Source of the DNA: Chloroflexota bacterium
Lineage (GTDB): Bacteria > Chloroflexota > Anaerolineae > UBA4142
Assembly (NCBI GenBank): GCA_016199405.1
Contig: JACQGS010000141.1
Span: forward strand, 1-13,480
Reading direction: 5' to 3'
DNA length: 13,480 nucleotides
Part shown: in pieces, positions 7,632-13,366 of the stretch
Layout of the letters: each line of letters begins with the position of its first letter
Numbering within the stretch: position 1 is the first letter of the stretch
The notes under the pieces: generated by a model
Database searches by the model: none
The model's input: only the letters and a program-made list of their open reading frames with translations
What the model was told of the DNA's origin: nothing
Position numbers and translations under genes: made by a program

Positions 7632-7669
7632 GCCAACAAGATTGCCCTGCTCTTTGCGGAGGAGTTAAA

Positions 7670-8026
7670 ATGCCCAAGCGCAAAACCAAAGCCATAAAAA
7701 AAATAAAGCGCGCCCCGCCGGGACGCCCCGCCGCGCCGCGTAAAATCGCACGATCAAAATCGGCGCGATCCAAACCGCCGGCGTCCAAGCCCGCCCCCAT
7801 TTCCCAGCCCTCCGCCGCGACGTTTACCCAAGAGTATCGCGAATATTTGGAACGCTATCGAATGAAGGGCAAAGGTCGCCTCCGCCTCAGCCCCGTCGAT
7901 TTTGAAAAGTGCGACAACGAACTGATTGACCTCTTGACCATTCAAGCGGATATCGGCGCGCTGCCCGATGAAGGCATCGTGCGCTTGCAAGAATTGGAAT
8001 ACCTTTTGCTCGATGGCGAATCCTAA
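7670..8026 (+). CDS. Unrecognised protein with Lys/Arg/Pro/Ala-rich N-terminal tail
   Basis: This 118-aa protein starts at ATG 7670 with GGAGGAG at 7658-7664 (spacing 5). I do not recognise a family. The first 54 residues contain 16 Lys/Arg and no Asp/Glu, with Pro, Ala and Ser between them (RAPPGRPAAPRK, SKSARSKPPASKPAP). This resembles the disordered nucleic-acid-binding tails of histone-H1-like or ribosome-associated proteins. Residues 52-118 switch to a mixed, mostly acidic region predicted to be helical: FTQEYREYLERYR, then FEKCDNELIDLLTIQADIG, then IVRLQELEYLLLDG. A DNA- or RNA-binding role is inference from composition only. It has its own extended -10 promoter and precedes the LMW phosphatase by 15 nt, so the two are probably one transcript. 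Confidence 0.75.
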   Translation: MPKRKTKAIKKIKRAPPGRPAAPRKIARSKSARSKPPASKPAPISQPSAATFTQEYREYLERYRMKGKGRLRLSPVDFEKCDNELIDLLTIQADIGALPDEGIVRLQELEYLLLDGES

Positions 8027-8041
8027 CGCCGGGGCGTCGGA

Positions 8042-8518
8042 GTGAGTCGCGTTATTCTGTTTGTTTGCACCGGCAACATCTGCCGCTCGCCGATGGCGGA
8101 AGCCTTCTTCAATCAGATCGCGCGCGCACGCCAAGAAGACGCGGCGTGGGTCGCCCATTCTGCCGGCACTTGGGGGCTTGAAAATCAACCGGCATCCGGA
8201 CACGCCCACACCGTGATGGCGCAACGCGGGATCGATCTGCGCCAACATCGCGGGCATGCCGTGACGCGGACAGACGTGGCGACGGCGGACGCGGTGATCG
8301 TGATGACACAGAACCATCGCGACGCGCTCGCCGCGCAATTCGCCGCGGACGCGTACAAAATCCACTTGCTCAGCGAGCTGGCACAGCAATCGTTTGACAT
8401 TGCCGATCCGTACGGCGGCGCGCTCGCTGAATACGCAACGTGCGCCCAGCAGATCGAAAATCTCATCGCGAGCGGATACGATCAAATCAAAGCGTGGGCG
8501 AGCCAGCCGCCGCGTTGA
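8042..8518 (+). CDS. Low-molecular-weight protein tyrosine phosphatase family protein
   Basis: This 158-aa protein starts at GTG 8042, with GGGG at 8031-8034 as a likely ribosome site. The length is typical of the family. The P-loop VCTGNICRSPMAEA gives catalytic C9 and R15 (C-x5-R-S) close to the N-terminus, and the general-acid loop is DPYG at 122-125 (D122). HSAGTWG follows at about residue 40, as in bacterial members. Substrates in this family include phosphotyrosine, phosphoarginine (YwlE-type) and, in relatives, arsenate. The Thr after the catalytic Cys (T10) is seen in YwlE-type enzymes, where it favours phosphoarginine; it is only suggestive here. Cytoplasmic. It shares a transcript with the 118-aa protein upstream. 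Confidence 0.93.
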   Translation: MSRVILFVCTGNICRSPMAEAFFNQIARARQEDAAWVAHSAGTWGLENQPASGHAHTVMAQRGIDLRQHRGHAVTRTDVATADAVIVMTQNHRDALAAQFAADAYKIHLLSELAQQSFDIADPYGGALAEYATCAQQIENLIASGYDQIKAWASQPPR

Positions 8519-8588
8519 GCCGGGATTGAAATTTCCGTAACCGTTCAGCCCAGTCTCACACCTGCGCTTGCATAACCGCCAGGGCAAG

Positions 8589-8632
8589 TGTGCGAAGCAA
8601 TCTCCGGCTTGGAATCGAGATTGCTTCGCACA
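8589..8632. repeat. 16-bp perfect inverted repeat upstream of the cyclase gene
   Basis: TGTGCGAAGCAATCTC (8589-8604) and its exact reverse complement (8617-8632) flank a 12-nt spacer. The right arm continues into CTCGCAATGACAGGCGAG. The GATTGCTTCG...CTCGCAATGACA wording is a familiar palindromic intergenic sequence in many environmental bacterial genomes, recalled rather than searched. There is no T-run after it. It sits in the 143 nt between the phosphatase gene and the cyclase start and contains a spurious in-frame GTG (8590). Confidence 0.78.
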
Positions 8633-8661
8633 AACCGCTCGCAATGACAGGCGAGAAGTTC

Positions 8662-9819
8662 ATGCGAACCCCCTTTGAAAAACTTGCCGCCACCTTCCGC
8701 CAACTACCGCTACGTCTCGCGCGGGATCGCCGCGTGCGCAATCGCTTGGAAATTGGCAGTGCGATTGCTTTGGGCGCGGGACTGTTAGTCGTCAGTTTTC
8801 TCCTTTTAGATTTCCTTTCCCCACTTTCGGGCGCGCTGAATTATTTTCTCTTTGAACCGGCTTCCATCACGCATCCGCTGGTCGAGCAGGATCGCCTGCT
8901 CCAAGCGGTGATGATTTTTCTCTTCGCACTCCTCGCCGGCGCGACCCTGCCGCATTTGCGGTTTTTGACCGCCGCCGGCGTCTCGATTATTTATTTGCTC
9001 ATCTACCTCGCCTACGCGTTCCAAAAAGTGGACGCCGGACTGATCGTCCAACCGCTCTACCCCGCGCTCGCGCTCGCGCTAACCTTTGCCGGCGCGATGC
9101 TCGTGCGCTATTTCGCCGAAGACCGCCCGCGCGCGATGGTTGATCGCCTCTTTCGTCGCAACGCACCGCCGGACACAATCGAGCGCGTCGTAAAGTTTTT
9201 TGACGGCGGAGGCGTCGCGCTCGCCGGAGTTCGGCGGATGGTGACGGTGCTGTGCATCGACCTGCGCGATTTTGACGCGTTGGCGGAAACGCTCGCGCCG
9301 CCGGCGCTGGTCAACCTCGTGAATCAATATCTCCAGATGTTGGCGGCAATTGTGTTTCGGTATGAGGGCATCCTCATCAAACAATCCAGCGATACGTTGG
9401 TGGCGGTGTGGAATCTGCCGCTCGATCAATTCGATCACGCGCTCCGCGCGGTGCGCGCCGCGCGCGAAATCCGCGCCGAGGCGCGCGCGGCCGCCAAATC
9501 GAAAAAGATCAGCGTGGAGATTGGCGTGGGAATTGCGACTGGCTACGGGGTCGCCGGCAGAATGGGAGCGACCCCGCGCGGCGAGTACGGAATTATCGGC
9601 GACGTCGCGACGCTGGCAAGCCGATTCGCCGGGAAAGCCGAGCGCGGAATTTACTTGGATTCACTTACCCGCGAACAGATCGGGGCGGATTTTGATTCGC
9701 GCGAATCGAATCCCATGCGCGTGCACGGCAACGCCGATCCGGTGACGGTGTGGCGGATTGTTGAACTAGTCGAGGACGACGCCGAAGCGGAGAATGAAGC
9801 CAGCGCGGAGAGCGTTTGA
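8662..9819 (+). CDS. Membrane-bound class III adenylate/guanylate cyclase-like protein, CHASE2 sensor absent
   Basis: This is a 385-aa protein from ATG 8662 (weak GAGAAG at 8653-8658). In-frame GTG 8590 and ATG 8644 lie in or beside the upstream inverted repeat and are less likely starts. Four hydrophobic segments lie at about 33-50, 80-97, 102-120 and 132-150, with only 30 residues between the first and second. The layout and the QPLYPALALALTFAGAMLVRYFAED segment, split over TM4, resemble the three-TM cassette after a CHASE2 sensor. The cyclase domain spans about 190-375. Metal-binding Asp are present at D200 and D244, the purine-contacting Lys at K240 (IKQSSD, where KxxGD is usual), and Arg at R321. 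The usual Asn four residues before that Arg is T317, and the usual Asp/Thr before the IG is G310. It may make cAMP with altered activity, or be a regulatory pseudo-cyclase. Confidence 0.85.
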   Translation: MRTPFEKLAATFRQLPLRLARDRRVRNRLEIGSAIALGAGLLVVSFLLLDFLSPLSGALNYFLFEPASITHPLVEQDRLLQAVMIFLFALLAGATLPHLRFLTAAGVSIIYLLIYLAYAFQKVDAGLIVQPLYPALALALTFAGAMLVRYFAEDRPRAMVDRLFRRNAPPDTIERVVKFFDGGGVALAGVRRMVTVLCIDLRDFDALAETLAPPALVNLVNQYLQMLAAIVFRYEGILIKQSSDTLVAVWNLPLDQFDHALRAVRAAREIRAEARAAAKSKKISVEIGVGIATGYGVAGRMGATPRGEYGIIGDVATLASRFAGKAERGIYLDSLTREQIGADFDSRESNPMRVHGNADPVTVWRIVELVEDDAEAENEASAESV

Positions 9820-9830
9820 AGCGAATCGAA

Positions 9831-10301
9831 TCAAGGATTTTTGCGAAGCCAGTATTCTCGAAACGCGCGCAAGCGCGGGAGCGATTCGAGATCTTTCTGC
9901 CGACCGGTTGCCGCTTTGCTGGCAATGATATCATCAATGTGGCAGACCGGAAAACCCTCTACGTCCACATGCCGCGCCCAGGCATCCTGAAAATGTTCGA
10001 TTCCATCCGGCGCAAAAATAATATCCAAATCAAATGGACCGTTTTTCAACTGAACGAAATCTTTGCCGCGTTCAATTTCGCCGACTTGTTCTTTCGTCAA
10101 ATCGAAACCCAACTCGCATAGGGCTTGGGTGAGCGCGCGTCCACTCGCCGAACTCTTCTCGACAAAGAGGTCGGCGTCTTGGGTCGTATCAGAAAAACCC
10201 AAAAGAATCGCTCCCGACTTGCCGATGAACAAATAGCGAACCTCATTCCGCGCGAACGCGTCGCGAATTTCTTGCGCCTGACGATATTCAAACGCGGGCA
10301 T
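9831..10301 (-). CDS. MNT/AbiEii-like nucleotidyltransferase-fold protein
   Basis: This 156-aa protein starts at ATG 10301 on the minus strand. The nucleotidyltransferase core is visible: FIGKSGAILLGF (25-36) in place of the usual GG/GS loop, then TTQDADLFV with D42-x-D44, and a third carboxylate in FDLDII (D91/D93). The C-terminal half contains IDDIIASKAATGRQKDLESLPRL, the helix with K129, R134, K136 and D137 typical of AbiEii/DUF6036-type proteins. Members transfer nucleotides to tRNA or proteins, and several are toxins or HEPN-linked antitoxins; the substrate here is unknown. Its first 14 nt overlap the 77-aa gene upstream, showing coupling. It converges on the cyclase gene with only 11 nt between stops. 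Confidence 0.8.
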   Translation of the reverse strand: MPAFEYRQAQEIRDAFARNEVRYLFIGKSGAILLGFSDTTQDADLFVEKSSASGRALTQALCELGFDLTKEQVGEIERGKDFVQLKNGPFDLDIIFAPDGIEHFQDAWARHVDVEGFPVCHIDDIIASKAATGRQKDLESLPRLRAFREYWLRKNP

Positions 10302-10521
10302 ACCCTAACCAGTCCGGTAAATTTTCCTCGCACCAACGGCGATACTCTTCCATCGTGTCAAAGGAGCGATACGGCGCGTCGTCCAAGACCGGCTTGTAGG
10401 TCTGGATGAACGCATACCGCATCCTGACTTTTAATGGTCGCCGAGCCGCGGCTTCAAACTCTTCGAGCCATTCGCGCGGGATGTCCAAGTCCGCAAACTT
10501 TAGTTCCTCTTGCTTTGTCAT
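10288..10521 (-). CDS. Unrecognised 77-aa protein paired with the nucleotidyltransferase
   Basis: This 77-aa protein starts at ATG 10521 (minus strand). I do not recognise a named family. The N-terminal part is acidic (KQEELKFADLDIPREWLEEFE); the middle is basic (RRPLKVRMRY); the C-terminal part is aromatic-rich, SFDTMEEYRRWCEENLPDWL, and predicted helical. There is no Shine-Dalgarno; a promoter places the transcript start 2-4 nt before the ATG, so it is probably read from a leaderless mRNA. Its last 14 nt overlap the nucleotidyltransferase start, a tight two-gene arrangement like many toxin-antitoxin or enzyme-adaptor pairs. A role as antitoxin or substrate adaptor is inference from layout and size. 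Confidence 0.78.
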   Translation of the reverse strand: MTKQEELKFADLDIPREWLEEFEAAARRPLKVRMRYAFIQTYKPVLDDAPYRSFDTMEEYRRWCEENLPDWLGYARV

Positions 10522-10530
10522 TGCAACATC

Positions 10531-10559
10531 ATTCTAGCGCGATTCGCCACTTCGGTCAA
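10531..10559 (-). promoter_or_regulatory. Sigma70-type promoter for the 77-aa/nucleotidyltransferase pair
   Basis: On the minus strand TTGACC (10559-10554) and TAGAAT (10536-10531) are separated by exactly 17 nt, a near-consensus sigma70 promoter. The TAG stop codon of the upstream glycosyltransferase forms the first three bases of the -10 box, so the promoter lies in that gene's tail. The predicted start, about 10523-10525, is 2-4 nt before ATG 10521, and no ribosome site is present. Confidence 0.72.
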
Positions 10560-11313
10560 TCGTGTTTTCGATTCCCCACAACATCCTCTGCCGCACGAAC
10601 GCGTAGTACGCCATCAGCACGCTCAAGAGCAACCCATGTGCGCCGTCGCGCCAGCCCTGCAATAAGACATACCGCCGGAAGAATTCACGCACCGGCTGTC
10701 CGACAAACCCGCGCGCCCGCGCGCGCTTACCTTCGTTGAACCACACCTGCGCCTCGTAGCGCGTATACGCGATTTGCTTGGCGCGGAATTGCGCCAGCGA
10801 TTCGTAATTGTAATGAATCAGCGGCTCGCGCAAATAGCCGGCTTTTCCATCCCATACCAGTAATTCATGCACGTGCCGCGTGAGATCAAAATGCCCAAAG
10901 CCCTTTTTCAAGACGCGCGGCTGATAGTCCGGCGACCAGCCGGTGTAGCGAATCTCTTTGCCGAAGATGATGTTGCGGCGGGGGATCCAATAACCCACTA
11001 AAGGAGATTGGAGATTAGAGGTTAGAGATTGGAGTTCTGCCGCGAGCGCGGGCGTCGCGCGTTCGTCGGCGTCAATGAAGAAGATCCAATCGCCGCGCGC
11101 GAGGTCAATTGCCGCGTTGCGCTGCGCGGGATAGTTGTCGAACGCGCGCAACTCGACCCGCGCGTCCATCTCCTGCGCAATTTCAACCGTTCCGTCGGTG
11201 CTTCCCGAATCGAGAACCAGCAGTTCGTCGGCGAACTCGCGCACGGAGGCGAGGCAGGCGCGGAGGTGTTTTTGTTCGTCGCGGGTAAGAACAACGACAG
11301 ACAAACTTGGCAC
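10534..11313 (-). CDS. Family 2 glycosyltransferase (WaaE/KdtX-like)
   Basis: This 259-aa protein starts at GTG 11313, immediately after the TGA (11316-11314) of the upstream glycosyltransferase; AAGGAG at 11324-11319 (spacing 5) fixes this start. GT-A fold motifs are LSVVVLTRDEQKHLRACLAS at the N-terminus, LVLDSGSTDGT (32-42), and the metal-binding D81-A-D83 in FFIDADERAT. The central PRRNIIFGKEIRYTGWSPDYQPR and HVHE segments are typical of the WaaE/KdtX-like subfamily that adds sugars to LPS core or other surface glycans. A C-terminal amphipathic or membrane-touching helix (LLLSVLMAYYAF) follows. The loop after the DxD contains QSLTSNLQSP, encoded by a degenerate 7-nt repeat (11003-11030). 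The sugar and acceptor are unknown. Confidence 0.9.
   Translation of the reverse strand: MPSLSVVVLTRDEQKHLRACLASVREFADELLVLDSGSTDGTVEIAQEMDARVELRAFDNYPAQRNAAIDLARGDWIFFIDADERATPALAAELQSLTSNLQSPLVGYWIPRRNIIFGKEIRYTGWSPDYQPRVLKKGFGHFDLTRHVHELLVWDGKAGYLREPLIHYNYESLAQFRAKQIAYTRYEAQVWFNEGKRARARGFVGQPVREFFRRYVLLQGWRDGAHGLLLSVLMAYYAFVRQRMLWGIENTIDRSGESR
11003..11030. repeat. Heptanucleotide array B inside the second glycosyltransferase gene
   Basis: Four 7-nt units on the + strand read GGAGATT, GGAGATT, AGAGGTT, AGAGATT, followed by a partial fifth GGAGTT (11031-11036). The tract is in coding sequence and gives the residues around QSLTSNLQS between the DxD motif and the PRRN segment. Rephased, the unit reads AGATTGG or AGGTTAG, matching the other two arrays in the region. 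Confidence 0.8.
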
Positions 11314-12363
11314 TCATTCTCCTTGAACACGCGACGAACTGCGAATGAGCAATTCGTTCACCGCCGCATAAGCAGTCAATTTTCGTTGCGCTTCCTCTTG
11401 TGTAACCACGCCTTCGCGCGCCTCTGCCCGCGCACGCCGCGACAAATCCTTCAGCCCCGCCCGCACCAACCGCCGCGCCGCCGTGCGAAACGCCGGCGAA
11501 TAATGCTTCTCGAACAGCCGCCAGCGCGCGCGCCATAGCTCGACAAACATGCGCTCCCGAAACTGCCGCGTGCTCTGCGCCTCGTGATGTACAATTTCTG
11601 CACTCGGCACGCACCAGATTTCCCAGCCCGTGCGTTTGATCCGCATTGCCCAGTCAATCTCTTCGCAATATATGAAAAAGTTTTCGTCGAGCCAGCCCAC
11701 CTGCTCCGTTGTCTCTCGCCGCACCACAAAATCCGCGCCGAGCGGGTGATCGATTTGGAATGGTTCGCCGCGCTGGTACGCGGAACGCGGATATCGCCCA
11801 TTGATGCGCGATTCGAGCAGACGCCCGTGCAGTGGGAAAAAATCGAAAAAGATTTGCGCGAGTCCGGGGAACATGAATGCAGAATGCTGGAGCGTTCCAT
11901 CCGCATAAAGCAATTTGCCGCCGCACGCGCCGGCGCGCGGATGCGCGTCCATGAATTGCACCAGCATTTCCAACGCGCCCGGCTTCACGACGGTATCCGG
12001 GTTGAGCATCATCACATATCGCCCGCGCGCTTTCGCGAACGCTTGATTGTTTGCCGCCGCAAAGCCGCGATTTTCGCGATTCTCGATCAACTGCACCGCC
12101 GGAAATTTTTCGCGCACCATTGTGGCGCTGTGGTCGGAGGAGGCGTTGTCAACGACGAAGGTCTCAAGTCGCAAGTCGCAAGTCGCAGGTTCCAGGTCGC
12201 AAGTTGCAAGTTGCAGGTCGCAAGTCGCAAGCCCTGTCGCCGGCGGCGTGTGACGTGCGACCGACTCCAGACACTGTTCCAACAACTCGCGCACGTTGTA
12301 GCTGACGATGACAACGGACAAATCAATTGCAGATTGCAGATTGCGGATTGCGGATTCGCTCAC
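11314..12363 (-). CDS. Family 2 glycosyltransferase (rhamnosyltransferase-like) carrying two heptanucleotide repeats
   Basis: This 349-aa protein starts at GTG 12363, with AAAGG about 6 nt upstream on the minus strand. The GT-A fold shows LSVVIVSYNVRELLEQCLES (15-34), FVVDNASSD (69-77), ENRGFAAANNQAF (97-109), and NPD at 121-123 in the DxD position. GWLDENFFIYCEEIDWAMRIK near the middle and VPSAEIVHHE later complete the pattern of rhamnosyltransferase-like GT2 enzymes that build surface polysaccharide. Two oddities: residues 5-13 (AIRNLQSAI) come from one 7-nt repeat, and residues 43-66 are a heptapeptide repeat (LATCDLQ, LATCDLE, PATCDLR) from another. The second interrupts the fold before the VVDN strand. 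The next glycosyltransferase starts directly after its TGA, so they are coupled. Confidence 0.9.
   Translation of the reverse strand: MSESAIRNLQSAIDLSVVIVSYNVRELLEQCLESVARHTPPATGLATCDLQLATCDLEPATCDLRLETFVVDNASSDHSATMVREKFPAVQLIENRENRGFAAANNQAFAKARGRYVMMLNPDTVVKPGALEMLVQFMDAHPRAGACGGKLLYADGTLQHSAFMFPGLAQIFFDFFPLHGRLLESRINGRYPRSAYQRGEPFQIDHPLGADFVVRRETTEQVGWLDENFFIYCEEIDWAMRIKRTGWEIWCVPSAEIVHHEAQSTRQFRERMFVELWRARWRLFEKHYSPAFRTAARRLVRAGLKDLSRRARAEAREGVVTQEEAQRKLTAYAAVNELLIRSSSRVQGE
12165..12234. repeat. Heptanucleotide array A inside the first glycosyltransferase gene, ten units
   Basis: On the + strand, ten consecutive 7-nt units run without a gap: CAAGTCG three times, CAGGTTC, CAGGTCG, CAAGTTG twice, CAGGTCG, CAAGTCG, CAAGCCC. 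Three units make 21 nt, hence the seven-residue repeat in the protein on the minus strand. Gain or loss of one or two units would shift the frame; three would add or remove seven residues. Confidence 0.92.
12327..12354. repeat. Heptanucleotide array C at the 5' end of the first glycosyltransferase gene
   Basis: Four 7-nt units on the + strand read TTGCAGA twice and TTGCGGA twice; a degraded fifth (TTCGCT) follows. It encodes residues 4-12 or so of the glycosyltransferase, just after the GTG start, so length changes would directly affect the reading frame from codon 4 onward. Confidence 0.85.
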
Positions 12364-12411
12364 ATTTCACCTTTCACGACTCGCCACGCACCCATTCACC
12401 CAATCATCTGA

Positions 12412-13359
12412 TCACCCAATGACCAACGCCATCGCCCCGTACAGCCCCGTCTCATCGCCCAACTGCGCCGGCACTATGCTGACTCCGTCGCGCATCGAGC
12501 GCATCGCGTTTTGATCGAAGGTGGCGCGAATGCTGGGATAGAGAAAATCCCATGCATGGATCGCGACACTGCCGCCCAACACAAACAATTGCGCGTCGAA
12601 CAGATGCAGCAAATTGACGATACCCAAGCCGATGTAATACCCAGCGCGCGCGTAAACTTCAAGCGCGAGCGCGTCGCCGGCGTGCGCGGCGCGGGTGATG
12701 AGCGCGCCGGAAATTTTTTCGGGATCACCGTCCGCGAGCGCGCGGAGGATCGAATCGCGCCCCTGCATCAGCGCGTCGCGCGCAGCGCGCTCAATCGCGG
12801 GACCGGCCGCGAGCGCTTCCAAACAGCCGACATTGCCACAACTGCATCGCGGACCGTTCGCGTCGAGCGTCTGATGCCCGACTTCGCCGGCGAAGCCGCG
12901 CGCGCCGAGCAGTAATTGGTTATTGGTAATGATGCCGCCGCCAATGCCGGTGCTGATCGTGATGTAAATCATTTCACTCTGCCCGCGCCCCGCGCCGTAA
13001 CGATGCTCGGCAAGCGCGGCGAGATTCGCGTCATTGCCGACCAATGTCGGCACACCGAATTCTTTTTCCAGCCGCGCCTTGAGCGGAAAATTGTCCATCC
13101 CCGGCAAATTAGGCGCTTGCAAAATCACGCCGCGCCACGGATCGAGCGGTCCCGGCGCGCCAACCCCGATGCCCTGCACGCGCGACCAATCGTCGCCGAC
13201 GGCGCGGATCGTTGCGACGAGGCGCGCGTAAATCGCGTCCGCGCCTTCTTCCGCGCGCGTAGGTTGCGCGGTTTGGTCGAGAATTTTGGCGTCAGCATCG
13301 AATAACGCCGCGCGAATTTGCGTGCCGCCGAGATCAACCGCAATGATTCGATCATGCAT
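12412..13359 (-). CDS. ROK family sugar kinase (glucokinase-like), zinc type
   Basis: This is a 315-aa protein from ATG 13359; a TTG at 13380 would add seven residues but overlaps the promoter. The length is normal for ROK glucokinases. The ATP phosphate loop is DLGGTQIR (9-16), followed by GIGVGAPGPLD (63-73), GNDANLAALAE (108-118, catalytic base D110) and ISTGIGGGI (135-143). The sugar-contacting ExGH is E159/H162. The zinc site is H162 with C172, C174 and C179 in CSCGNVGCLE, the hallmark of ROK kinases. The reaction expected is ATP-dependent 6-phosphorylation of glucose or a related hexose or amino sugar (such as N-acetylmannosamine). No DNA-binding HTH is present, so it is an enzyme, not a ROK repressor. 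It is the first gene of the minus-strand set and could feed sugar phosphate to the glycosyltransferases. Confidence 0.93.
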   Translation of the reverse strand: MHDRIIAVDLGGTQIRAALFDADAKILDQTAQPTRAEEGADAIYARLVATIRAVGDDWSRVQGIGVGAPGPLDPWRGVILQAPNLPGMDNFPLKARLEKEFGVPTLVGNDANLAALAEHRYGAGRGQSEMIYITISTGIGGGIITNNQLLLGARGFAGEVGHQTLDANGPRCSCGNVGCLEALAAGPAIERAARDALMQGRDSILRALADGDPEKISGALITRAAHAGDALALEVYARAGYYIGLGIVNLLHLFDAQLFVLGGSVAIHAWDFLYPSIRATFDQNAMRSMRDGVSIVPAQLGDETGLYGAMALVIG

Positions 13360-13366
13360 CGGCAAA

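Noticed and set aside
7450..7668. Open frame of 72 codons between hpf and the 118-aa gene, with a CPCGRC-like stretch
   Set aside because: It runs straight through the hairpin, the intrinsic terminator and the extended -10, has no ribosome site, and the Cys residues come from the hairpin sequence.
8590..8661. GTG 8590 or ATG 8644 as the cyclase start
   Set aside because: Both fall in or beside the palindromic repeat, and the extra residues are translated repeat sequence.
9816..10409. Plus-strand open frames opposite the nucleotidyltransferase pair
   Set aside because: They are antisense to clearly conserved motifs and have no ribosome sites.
12165..12234. Heptapeptide LATCDLQ repeat as a genuine protein repeat domain
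   Set aside because: The DNA itself repeats every 7 nt, not every 21, with synonymous and nonsynonymous variation treated alike. A DNA-level array explains it better.
12165..12354. CRISPR-like array
   Set aside because: Units are 7 nt, contiguous and degenerate, with no spacers and no cas genes.
11584..12411. Long plus-strand open frame opposite the first glycosyltransferase
   Set aside because: The minus-strand frame has full GT2 motifs; the plus frame shows no family pattern and is a high-GC shadow.
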